Source: an uncultured Bacilli bacterium (GTDB taxonomy: Bacteria; Bacillota_I; Bacilli_A; RF39; UBA660). Taken from it: a stretch of 13,856 nucleotides of DNA. The translations under genes were made by a program, and so were the position numbers. How positions within the stretch are numbered: the stretch's first letter is position 1; each line of letters starts with the position of its first letter. The DNA lies in NCBI GenBank assembly GCA_947626445.1, contig CANQSC010000029.1, positions 1 through 13,856 of the forward strand. Direction: 5' to 3'. Shown one piece after another: positions 6,873-13,777 of the stretch. The notes beneath the pieces were generated by a model that was not told where the DNA came from, searched no databases, and was given only the letters and a program-made list of their open reading frames with translations.

Positions 6873-8079
6873 TAAATAAACTCAATTGAACTTTCTTGAT
6901 ATTTTTACTTTCATGTTCTTCTAATAAAAGATTTGTTTCAATAAAATTTTTCGTAAAATATTCTTGATTCATAAAATACTTACCATTACATAAAAGAAAA
7001 TATTTAGCTCTTTTTAAAACTACTCCTAATTTTTTTAAATCATTATATTCTAAGGTATAATACCTACGATTAGAAATTATCTTTTTGGCACTTGTTGGTC
7101 CAATACCGGGAACTTTTAATAATTCAAAATAATTGGCTTTATTAACTTCCAATGGAAAACGATTTAAATTTCTTAAAGCCCACGTTACTTTTGGATCTAG
7201 TAAGATATTAAAATTTGGATTATCTTCATCTAATAATTCATCAACTTTAAAATTATAATATCGAAATAAAAAATCGGCTTGATATAGACGGTGTTCTCTT
7301 TTTAATGGTGGTAGTTTTAAAGTTGGTAAATAATTATCTTTATTAACCGAAACATAAGCTGAATAAAACACTCTTTTTAAATGATATTTATCATATAAAT
7401 TACTACTCATTTTTAAAATATTGTAATCACTTTCTTTAGTTGCCCCAATAATCATTTGGGTACTTTGACCAGCATTAACAAAATTTTTACTTTTATTTTC
7501 TTTTATAGTTTGCATGATATCGGTAACTTTTTGATGATTTTTATTAGGGGCTAAAAGTTTTAAGCCATCACTTGTTGGAAGTTCAATATTGGCACTCATA
7601 CGATCGACTAAACTGCCTAATTTTTTTAGTAAATAATTACTAGCTCCAGGTATAGCTTTAACATGAATATAGCCATTAAAATGATATTTGCGTCTTAATA
7701 AACTAATTGTTTCAATTAATTTATTCATCGTATAATCAGGACTTTTAATTATTCCCGAACTTAAAAATAAACCTTCAATATAATTGCGTTTATAAAAATT
7801 AATCGTTATTTCGCAAATTTCTTCCGGTGTAAATATGGCTCTTTTTACTTCATTACTTCTTCTATTAATACAATACTTACAATCAAAAATACAACAATTA
7901 GTCATTAAGATTTTTAAAAGGGAAATACACCTACCATCACTAGAAAAAGAATGACAAATTCCGCTAAAAGAAGCATTACCAAGACCATTATCATTTGTTC
8001 TAGTACTACCCGATGAAGAACATGAAGCATCATATTTAGCTGAATCTGCAAGAATTTTTAGTTTTTCTTCTAAGCTCAT
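6865..8079 (-). CDS. Radical SAM protein, putative DNA modification/repair (TIGR03916)
   Basis: A 404-residue protein. The start LEEKLKILADSAKYDASCSS is the family's hallmark. The radical SAM cluster motif is C63-x3-C67-x2-C70 (CIFDCKYC), which should hold a [4Fe-4S] cluster that cleaves S-adenosylmethionine. After the barrel, a helix-hairpin-helix region (about 317-360; LLKVPGIGPTSAKKI) points to DNA binding. The last residues contain QLSLF (398-402), the bacterial sliding-clamp-binding consensus. The frame is open upstream to 8190, but that part would run into rhuM. The ATG at 8077-8079 follows GGTGAT, fits the family start and lies behind its own promoter. The substrate is unknown. Confidence 0.92.
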   Translation of the reverse strand: MSLEEKLKILADSAKYDASCSSSGSTRTNDNGLGNASFSGICHSFSSDGRCISLLKILMTNCCIFDCKYCINRRSNEVKRAIFTPEEICEITINFYKRNYIEGLFLSSGIIKSPDYTMNKLIETISLLRRKYHFNGYIHVKAIPGASNYLLKKLGSLVDRMSANIELPTSDGLKLLAPNKNHQKVTDIMQTIKENKSKNFVNAGQSTQMIIGATKESDYNILKMSSNLYDKYHLKRVFYSAYVSVNKDNYLPTLKLPPLKREHRLYQADFLFRYYNFKVDELLDEDNPNFNILLDPKVTWALRNLNRFPLEVNKANYFELLKVPGIGPTSAKKIISNRRYYTLEYNDLKKLGVVLKRAKYFLLCNGKYFMNQEYFTKNFIETNLLLEEHESKNIKKVQLSLFNE

Positions 8080-8095
8080 CTTTATCACCATCATA

Positions 8096-8124
8096 AATAT
8101 AGCACAAAAGTTTGCTGTTGTCAC
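8096..8124 (-). promoter_or_regulatory. Promoter of the radical SAM-DUF4130-chaperonin operon
   Basis: On the minus strand, -35 GTGACA (8124-8119), 17-base spacer, extended -10 TGCTATATT (TATATT at 8101-8096), 16 bases before the radical SAM ATG. The spacer contains an imperfect inverted repeat (AGCAAA ... TGTGCT), which could be an operator. No GAAC-N4-GTTC LexA box is present. Confidence 0.7.
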
Positions 8125-8158
8125 GAACAAATGATTGCTAATATTTGGTAAAAAAAAA

Positions 8159-9178
8159 TTATTTTGATGACTCAATACTTTTAGTTTCAATTATTAATTC
8201 ATCAAAATCAGAAATATATTTTTGGTCTTGAACAACTCGATATTTTTCATATTCATCTAGGGCAAACTTATCAGCTATTTCTCTAGAAATTTTACCATTA
8301 TCTTTTAAAATGTTATACTCATTTAATTGCAAAAATAATTCTAATTTTTCCTTCCATTCTTTCATAGAAATAATATGTCCTAGTTTAACTTGTCGTTCAG
8401 CAAAATCTAAATACATTGAAACAAGATTATTTAACTCTTTAATTTCTTCTTCAGTTAAATAATTTTTAGCAATTACTACATCAGTTTCAAGTATTTTTCC
8501 ATCTGGAGCATTTTTCCAAGTAGAAAGCCCCATATATTCTTTTTTAGAATCAGCTCGTGATTTTATAATTTCAGGGGCAGTCATTGTTGTAATAGCATAA
8601 TGTAATTTATTTTGAACGTTTTTATAAAATTCTTTAGTAATATCACTATTTTTATCATAGTCATAACTACACTCTTTATAAATGTCAGTTATCTTTTGAT
8701 AAAATCTTCTTTCACTTGCTCTTATTTCTTTAATTTTAACTAATAATTCATCAAAATAATCTTTCCCAAATTTAGGTCCATTTTTTAATAATTCAGTATT
8801 TAAAACAAAACCTTTTTTAATATATTCTTTTAAAGTATTAGTTGCCCATATTCTAAAATTAGTAGCTTCTTTAGAATTTACCCGATATCCTACAGCTATA
8901 ATGGCATCTAAACTATAAAAATCATACTCTCTTTCAACATTACGTTTTCCTTCTTTTTGAACTTGTCGAATTTTTCGATTAGTTGAATTTTTTAACAATT
9001 CTTTTGATTCATATATTTCATTTAAATGGTAGCTTATTGTATTTGGCTTAACATTAAACAATTCTCCCATTGTTTTTTGAGTTAACCAAAAATCTTCATC
9101 ATCATATAAAACTTCAATAGTTTTATTTGTATTTTCACTTTGATATAAAATTAAATCTTTCAAATTATTAAACTTCAT
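8159..9178 (-). CDS. rhuM: RhuM-family protein
   Basis: A 339-residue member of the RhuM (virulence protein RhuM) family, named after a gene of a Salmonella pathogenicity island and widespread on accessory islands; the biochemical function is unknown. The N-terminal region reads EDFWLTQKTMGELFNVKPNT (28-47), a helix-turn-helix-like segment, then REYDFYSLDAIIAVGYRVNS (83-102) and FRIWAT (108-113), all family hallmarks. The C-terminal half is helical and charged. GTG at 9185-9187 lies in the Shine-Dalgarno GGAGGGTGAT, so the ATG at 9176-9178 is the start. It has its own extended -10 promoter behind the clpB terminator. It probably acts as a regulator or defence/island accessory gene inserted between two housekeeping units. 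Confidence 0.88.
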   Translation of the reverse strand: MKFNNLKDLILYQSENTNKTIEVLYDDEDFWLTQKTMGELFNVKPNTISYHLNEIYESKELLKNSTNRKIRQVQKEGKRNVEREYDFYSLDAIIAVGYRVNSKEATNFRIWATNTLKEYIKKGFVLNTELLKNGPKFGKDYFDELLVKIKEIRASERRFYQKITDIYKECSYDYDKNSDITKEFYKNVQNKLHYAITTMTAPEIIKSRADSKKEYMGLSTWKNAPDGKILETDVVIAKNYLTEEEIKELNNLVSMYLDFAERQVKLGHIISMKEWKEKLELFLQLNEYNILKDNGKISREIADKFALDEYEKYRVVQDQKYISDFDELIIETKSIESSK

Positions 9179-9203
9179 TTTTATCACCCTCCAAGATAAT
9201 TAC

Positions 9204-9212
9204 ATTATACCA
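9204..9212 (-). promoter_or_regulatory. Extended -10 promoter of rhuM
   Basis: On the minus strand, TGGTATAAT (9212-9204) is a perfect extended -10 located 25 bases before the rhuM ATG. No good -35 is visible upstream (TTTTCA or TTTCAA at the expected distance), which extended -10 promoters tolerate. Confidence 0.65.
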
Positions 9213-9240
9213 CAAATACAAATGTTTGAAAATGCTTTTT

Positions 9241-9280
9241 AATAAAAAAAGAAAGAACAACTTTAATTAGATGTTCTTTC
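9241..9280 (-). terminator. Strong intrinsic terminator of clpB
   Basis: On the minus strand, GAAAGAACA (9280-9272) pairs perfectly with TGTTCTTTC (9259-9251) across a 12-base loop, followed by seven Ts. The upstream arm encodes the last residues of ClpB (ERT), and the TAA stop (9263-9265) lies in the loop. Confidence 0.85.
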
Positions 9281-11374
9281 AATAATAAATTCATTATTTT
9301 TAACTTTGATATTAAAAATAGTATTTATTTTTAAATCTTCATTTATTAATTCATGAGCAAGTAAATTTTCTATATGACTAGTTACATATCTTTTTATTGG
9401 TCTAGCGCCAAAATTAGGATTATAAGCTTCTTCAATTATTTTATTTTTAGCTTCTTCACTTATATTAATTTTAAGATGATAATTTTTTAAACGATTTTCG
9501 ATTTCTTTAATTATTTTATCGACAATATCACCTATAACTTCTTTAGGTAAAGAATTAAAGATAATAATTTCATCAATTCGATTGATAAGTTCAGGCCGAA
9601 AAGCATTTTTTAAAGCATCCATTACTAACTCATGAGCATTTTCTTCATTATCTAAGATATATTCACTACCTAAATTACTCGTCATAATAATAATGGTATT
9701 TTTAAAATCAACTGTTCTTCCTTGACTATCAGTAAGACGTCCATCATCTAAAATTTGAAGTAAAATATTAAAGACATCTTTATGAGCTTTTTCTATTTCA
9801 TCAAATAATACAATACTATAAGGGTTACGTCTAACAGCTTCGGTTAATACACCACCTTCATCATATCCTACATATCCTGGAGGAGCTCCAATTAAACGAG
9901 AGACATTAAAGGCTTCCATATATTCTGAACAATCAATTCTAATCATGTGACGTTCATCATCAAATAATTCATAAGCAAGTGATTTAGCTACTTCGGTTTT
10001 ACCAACACCAGTAGGCCCTAAAAAGATAAAGGAACCAATTGGTTTATTAGGGTCTTTAATTCCGCTTCTTGCTCTTATAATCGCATCGCTTACTAGTTTT
10101 AAAGCATTATCTTGACCCATAACCCTCATCTTTAAATTATTAAATAAACTAAGTAATTTATCTTTTTCACCACTAACTAATTTACTAATTGGAATATTGG
10201 TCCAACGAGAGATAATCATGGCAATTTTTTCATCATCAACGACATCAGATAACATACCATCTTTAATCTCTTCTTGTAAGGTTTTTAATTCGGTTTCTAA
10301 TTTGGGAATAAGTCCATGTTGTAATCTAGCAACAGTTTCTAAATCATAGTCACTTTTAGCTTGATCTAATTTAAAACGAGCTTGTTCTAATTCTTCTTTT
10401 TTCTTATTAATATCTTGTTTATTTTTTTGTTCAGTTTCCCATTTATTTCTTAATTCATGTTCTTCGGCTTTTAGTTTTTCTAAAGATTCATTTATTTCTT
10501 CTAAACGTTTTTTATTTAATTCATCTTTTTCTTTTTTAATAGCTTCTTTTTCAATTTCTAAACTCATTATTTTTCTTTTTAAATTATCTAGGGAAGCTGG
10601 TTCACTATCAAGTTGCATCTTAATGGTCGCACAAGCTTCATCAACTAAATCAATAGCTTTATCTGGTAAATAGCGATCAGTAATATAACGGTCAGATAAT
10701 GTTGCCGCCGCAATTAAAGCATTATCTTTAATTGATACCCCATGATAAATTTCAAAACGTTCTTTTAAACCTCTTAAAATAGTTATGGTATCTTCTACAG
10801 TTGGTTCACTAACTAAAACTTTTTGAAAACGTCTTTCTAAAGCTCCATCTTTCTCAATATATTTACGATATTCATTTAAAGTAGTTGCCCCAATAACATG
10901 GATTTCCCCTCTAGCTAGCATTGGTTTTAACATATTACTTACATCCATTGTTCCTTCAGCACCAGTACCAACAATCATATGAATTTCATCAATAAACATA
11001 ATTATTTTACCATCACTATTTTTAATTTCTTTTAAAACTGCTTTTAATCTTTCTTCAAATTCTCCTCGATATTTAGCCCCAGCAACTAAAGAACCTAAAT
11101 CAAGTTCCCATACGGTTTTGTCTTTTAAACTATTGGGAACATCTTTTTTAATAATTCTTTGGGCAAGACCTTCGACAATAGCCGTTTTACCAACCCCTGG
11201 TTCTCCAATTAAAACCGGATTATTTTTACTCTTCCTTGATAAAATTCTAATAACATTTCTAACTTCTTCGTCTCGGCCAATAACCGGATCTACTTTATTA
11301 TCAGAAACATTCTTAGTAATATCTCGTCCATATTTTTCTAAAACATTTTCTAATTCATTATTTTGTTCATACAT
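9263..11374 (-). CDS. clpB: ClpB disaggregase, N-domain-less form
   Basis: A 703-residue hexameric AAA+ disaggregase that works with DnaK to pull proteins out of aggregates. NBD1 has Walker A GEPGVGKT (57-64), pore loop KYRGEFE (101-107), Walker B MFIDE (126-130) and arginine fingers ALERRF (178-183). A long coiled-coil M-domain spans about 260-385. NBD2 has GPTGVGKT (453-460), pore loop GYVGYDEGG (500-508) and VLFDE (522-526). The M-domain length and lack of a ClpP-docking loop mark ClpB rather than ClpC. The usual N-terminal Clp_N domain (about 140 residues) is absent, and this is native: the ATG at 11372-11374 follows a perfect AAAGGAGG with 8-base spacing, and the promoter is directly upstream. 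HrcA/CIRCE control is expected. Confidence 0.97.
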   Translation of the reverse strand: MYEQNNELENVLEKYGRDITKNVSDNKVDPVIGRDEEVRNVIRILSRKSKNNPVLIGEPGVGKTAIVEGLAQRIIKKDVPNSLKDKTVWELDLGSLVAGAKYRGEFEERLKAVLKEIKNSDGKIIMFIDEIHMIVGTGAEGTMDVSNMLKPMLARGEIHVIGATTLNEYRKYIEKDGALERRFQKVLVSEPTVEDTITILRGLKERFEIYHGVSIKDNALIAAATLSDRYITDRYLPDKAIDLVDEACATIKMQLDSEPASLDNLKRKIMSLEIEKEAIKKEKDELNKKRLEEINESLEKLKAEEHELRNKWETEQKNKQDINKKKEELEQARFKLDQAKSDYDLETVARLQHGLIPKLETELKTLQEEIKDGMLSDVVDDEKIAMIISRWTNIPISKLVSGEKDKLLSLFNNLKMRVMGQDNALKLVSDAIIRARSGIKDPNKPIGSFIFLGPTGVGKTEVAKSLAYELFDDERHMIRIDCSEYMEAFNVSRLIGAPPGYVGYDEGGVLTEAVRRNPYSIVLFDEIEKAHKDVFNILLQILDDGRLTDSQGRTVDFKNTIIIMTSNLGSEYILDNEENAHELVMDALKNAFRPELINRIDEIIIFNSLPKEVIGDIVDKIIKEIENRLKNYHLKINISEEAKNKIIEEAYNPNFGARPIKRYVTSHIENLLAHELINEDLKINTIFNIKVKNNEFIIERTSN

Positions 11375-11402
11375 AAAACATACCTCCTTTAAAATCAAAT
11401 AG

Positions 11403-11431
11403 ATTATATAACATATATTAGCACTTGTCAA
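11403..11431 (-). promoter_or_regulatory. Consensus sigma-A promoter of clpB
   Basis: On the minus strand, -35 TTGACA (11431-11426), 17-base spacer, -10 TATAAT (11408-11403): perfect consensus in both boxes and spacing. The -35 box lies within the CIRCE element, so HrcA binding should block RNA polymerase. Confidence 0.92.
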
Positions 11432-11444
11432 TATCGAGTGCTAA
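11418..11444. promoter_or_regulatory. CIRCE operator (HrcA binding site)
   Basis: TTAGCACTT (11418-11426), 9-base spacer, GAGTGCTAA (11436-11444). This matches the CIRCE consensus TTAGCACTC-N9-GAGTGCTAA with a single change. HrcA represses through this site and releases on heat shock or when GroEL capacity is titrated. It covers the clpB -35 region and lies in the divergent interval upstream of sortase B. No CtsR-type GGTCAAA tandem repeat was seen. Confidence 0.92.
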
Positions 11445-11455
11445 TATAGTATAAA
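11425..11455 (+). promoter_or_regulatory. Weak candidate promoter for sortase B
   Basis: On the plus strand, TTGTCA (11425-11430) lies 16 bases before TAGTAT (11447-11452) and 19 bases before TATAAA (11450-11455). Neither pair is ideal. If one is used, the sortase promoter also overlaps CIRCE. A TATAAT at 11475-11480 lies closer to the start but has no -35. Confidence 0.25.
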
Positions 11456-11496
11456 ATATCCTAATTTATGACAATATAATTATAATGGTGAAGAAA

Positions 11497-12258
11497 ATGA
11501 AAAAAATCTATAATTTAAAAACTTTTTTAACTCTTTTAATTACTTTTAGTTTAGTTAGTTATTTATTTTTTTGGTTACAAGACAATTATCAAAATCAAAA
11601 TATCTATAATTCTTTTTCTAAACCAATAATCTATAATCCCCCAACTGATGGAAATGACTCTACTTTTAATTATCTTGATTATCCCTTTTTAGATGTTAAT
11701 TTAAATGAATACAAAGAACAAAATTCCGATACAGTGGCCTATTTAGTTGTTGGGGGCACTAGTGTTAATTATCCTGTAGTGCAAACAACTAATAATGATT
11801 TTTATTTAGACCATGACTTTAATAAAAATTATAATAAAGCAGGTTCCATATTTAGTGATTATCGCAATAAATTAAATGATTTAAATAAAAATTCCATTAT
11901 TTATGGACACCGAAGATTAGATAATTCTATGTTTACTTCTCTAAAACAATTATTAGATGAAAATTGGTTTCAAGACCAAAATCATCATTTAATTTATTTA
12001 ACAACAACTAATAATAAAATGCTTTTTCAAATTTTTAGTGTATATACTATACCAGCTGAAAAAGAATACATTAAAACTCATTTTATTAATAATGAATTTA
12101 CTAATTTTGTTCAAACTATGAAAAATAGAAGTATTTTTAATTTTAATACTTCTATTAATGAAAATGATAAAATTCTTACTTTATCAACATGTTTAGATGG
12201 TTTAGGAGATAAAAGAATAGTCATCCATTCTAAATTAATAAAGAAAGAAAGTATTTAA
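11497..12258 (+). CDS. srtB: Class B sortase
   Basis: A 253-residue membrane-anchored transpeptidase. An N-terminal hydrophobic anchor (about 9-27) precedes an exposed linker and the sortase barrel. The class B pattern is clear: TVAYLVVGGTSVNYPVVQ (79-96), FYLDHDFNK (102-110), AGSIFSDYRN (115-124), then catalytic H138 in IIYGHRR, C232 in TLSTC and R240 in DKRIVIHSKL. Family members join sorting-signal proteins to peptidoglycan or pilus subunits. No protein with an LPxTG/NPxTG-type sorting signal is encoded in the window. ATG at 11485-11487 is in frame, but GGTGAAG just after it serves as Shine-Dalgarno for the ATG at 11497-11499, which is preferred. It is divergent from clpB. Confidence 0.93.
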   Translation: MKKIYNLKTFLTLLITFSLVSYLFFWLQDNYQNQNIYNSFSKPIIYNPPTDGNDSTFNYLDYPFLDVNLNEYKEQNSDTVAYLVVGGTSVNYPVVQTTNNDFYLDHDFNKNYNKAGSIFSDYRNKLNDLNKNSIIYGHRRLDNSMFTSLKQLLDENWFQDQNHHLIYLTTTNNKMLFQIFSVYTIPAEKEYIKTHFINNEFTNFVQTMKNRSIFNFNTSINENDKILTLSTCLDGLGDKRIVIHSKLIKKESI

Positions 12259-12284
12259 CATTTATAATTATTTTTAAAATACTT
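12249..12284. terminator. Hairpin between convergent srtB and surface-protein genes
   Basis: AAGTATTT (12249-12256) is the inverse of AAATACTT (12277-12284), with a 20-base A/T loop. The srtB stop (12256-12258) lies at its edge. On the minus strand a pyrimidine-rich tract TCTTTCTTTATT follows; on the plus strand no T-run follows. It is a possible weak terminator, mainly for the minus strand. Confidence 0.3.
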
Positions 12285-12332
12285 ATCAATGAAGTTACGT
12301 ACAAAAGAAACATGATTAGTAGCAATAATAAT
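12255..12332 (-). pseudogene. Possible C-terminal coding remnant after the surface-protein stop
   Basis: Directly after the surface-protein stop (12333-12335) the same frame continues for 25 codons to TAA at 12255-12257, reading IIIATNHVSFVRNFIDKYF then KNNYKC. It has no start codon or Shine-Dalgarno, but the composition looks like the end of a soluble protein. It may be the 3' remnant of a gene once convergent with srtB and truncated when the surface-protein gene arrived. No family is recognised, and chance cannot be excluded for so short a stretch. Confidence 0.25.
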
Positions 12333-13745
12333 TTATTGGGCAATGAAGGGTGAATCTATTTCGCCTGTTCCACCAATAATTTTTGTAGATGGCGTGATAT
12401 ATACAACCGGCATGATCCAATGTAAATTACTACAGTATTCATTATAAATATTTCCAGCAGAACGCAATCGAAATGCAAAGTAAGCAAATGTAGAATTAGG
12501 TACTGGAATCATTGTCCATACATCACTACCTTTAAATAGCCAATCATTTTCATAACAGTTTACATTATAATAAGTCATACTTCTTTCTAAACAGACATCT
12601 CTTGTTTCTCCTCCTACAGCATAGCCATAATCTGAGGGATACATTAAGCCTACATAGCCATCCCATGTTGTTTTTCTTGATATTTCATCATTACATTCGA
12701 CTCCTTTTGTATTTTCACATTGTTCTTTTCCATTATGACTACTTTGCTCACTTTCATACATGTATTTAGCCGTTATTTTTCCATAACCATTTGATGAATC
12801 ATATGTTTCTCCTGCTGTTCCGGTATTCCATCTTACTTTTACTATCTTGTTCTTGGCAGTTTCACTTAGTCCACTACTTGTAAAGTCACATGTTGAATTT
12901 CCTTCATTTCGTGCATTATAACAATTTCCACTTCCTCTATTCCAATACAAGCTTCCCCCTATTGCTGGTGTACCACTATATACGGTATTTGGATTTAATA
13001 GTTTCATTACATCTGCCTCGCTCCATTCATTTACTCCATGACCCGTATTTATTCCTGATGAACTACTATCCCAACTATAATCTCCAATACTTTCTGCTCT
13101 GATTATTTTTAACAAACTTTCCCGCCTTCCACCATTATCTAGATTGGTTATATTATTCATAACTCCAATTATTCTCCATAAAATTGGATTACCATCACCA
13201 TCTTTATCACCTATATCGATAAAGTTATTTGGACTTGCTCCTACATATCTTATATTTGCTTCATTTGTATCATCAGTCATTAAATTTACTGTATCTAAAT
13301 TTGCATTATTTTTAATACACTCTGTGGCACTAATTCCAGATTGTCCACACTTTACTAATTCTTTTTCAAATGATTTTTTAAAATATAAACTACATTTAGT
13401 TTTTGCTTGTTTTAATTTTTTTACTAATGGAGCCCATTCTTCTTTATTCCATTCGATACTTGCTCCATTATCACATTCAGCGTGATCAAATACTAAATTT
13501 TCTTCATTATCTTTTTTTGGCATTTCTTCTAATTTTTTATCTCCTTGATAGAATGCAAAGTAAACATCACTATTACCAAAATAATCTACTTGGCCTTTCA
13601 TCATGGGAAATTCGGCACTTTCCGTAAGGGACGCAAAGGTTTTATATAAAAGGAATGATATACTTATTAATACTATTACACTTATACTTATTATAACAAT
13701 TTTTCTTTTTTTCCTGCTCTTATCTTCATATTTTTCTAGCTTCAT
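12333..13745 (-). CDS. Large membrane-anchored surface protein (DUF6273-like C-terminal pattern)
   Basis: A 470-residue protein: a basic N-terminus (RKKRK, 11-15), one membrane segment (about 15-36) and a long extracellular part, so probably anchored by its N-terminus. Residues 91-124 hold DNGASIEWNKEEWAPLV and TKCSLYFK, a short Cys-containing domain. RYVGASPNN (166-174) and LWRIIGV (189-195) begin the main domain, with SWDSS, VNEWSEADVMKLLNP, GSLYW, DYGYAVGGE and a C-terminal FRLRSAGN...MPVVYITPSTKIIGGTGEIDSPF. That ending resembles DUF6273-type and related gut surface proteins ('LRSPG...VRPVVYL...GGtGt..nPY'). There is no sortase signal. The Shine-Dalgarno is AGGGTGAT. A counted 120-base sample (12961-13080) is 37% GC versus 14% for 5041-5160 in the chaperonin gene, suggesting transfer or different selection. 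The function is unknown; adhesion is a guess. Confidence 0.75.
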   Translation of the reverse strand: MKLEKYEDKSRKKRKIVIISISVIVLISISFLLYKTFASLTESAEFPMMKGQVDYFGNSDVYFAFYQGDKKLEEMPKKDNEENLVFDHAECDNGASIEWNKEEWAPLVKKLKQAKTKCSLYFKKSFEKELVKCGQSGISATECIKNNANLDTVNLMTDDTNEANIRYVGASPNNFIDIGDKDGDGNPILWRIIGVMNNITNLDNGGRRESLLKIIRAESIGDYSWDSSSSGINTGHGVNEWSEADVMKLLNPNTVYSGTPAIGGSLYWNRGSGNCYNARNEGNSTCDFTSSGLSETAKNKIVKVRWNTGTAGETYDSSNGYGKITAKYMYESEQSSHNGKEQCENTKGVECNDEISRKTTWDGYVGLMYPSDYGYAVGGETRDVCLERSMTYYNVNCYENDWLFKGSDVWTMIPVPNSTFAYFAFRLRSAGNIYNEYCSNLHWIMPVVYITPSTKIIGGTGEIDSPFIAQ

Positions 13746-13767
13746 ATAATCACCCTATCCTACGATA

Positions 13768-13773
13768 ATTATA
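13768..13773 (-). promoter_or_regulatory. -10 box of the surface-protein gene
   Basis: TATAAT on the minus strand, 22 bases before the ATG. At 16-18 bases upstream only AATGTA-like sequence occurs, and this lies inside the TGTACA-containing terminal repeat, so the -35 function may be supplied or controlled by that repeat. Confidence 0.45.
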
Positions 13774-13777
13774 TAAT

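Noticed and set aside
8080..8190. Extension of the radical SAM gene upstream to 8190
   Set aside because: It would overlap rhuM and run through the promoter; the family start motif and Shine-Dalgarno fit the ATG at 8077-8079.
9263..11374. ClpC instead of ClpB
   Set aside because: The coiled-coil middle domain is of full ClpB length and no ClpP-binding loop is seen in NBD2.
11118..11402. Plus-strand open frame opposite the 5' end of clpB
   Set aside because: It mirrors the conserved Walker A region of clpB and covers the clpB promoter; no independent start signal.
12333..12540. Diversity-generating retroelement variable region at the end of the surface protein
   Set aside because: The C-terminal fold pattern is suggestive, but there is no reverse transcriptase, accessory gene or near-identical template repeat in the window.
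12890..13627. Several plus-strand open frames opposite the surface-protein gene
   Set aside because: They overlap each other and a longer, better-supported minus-strand gene with promoter and Shine-Dalgarno; compositions are shadow-like.
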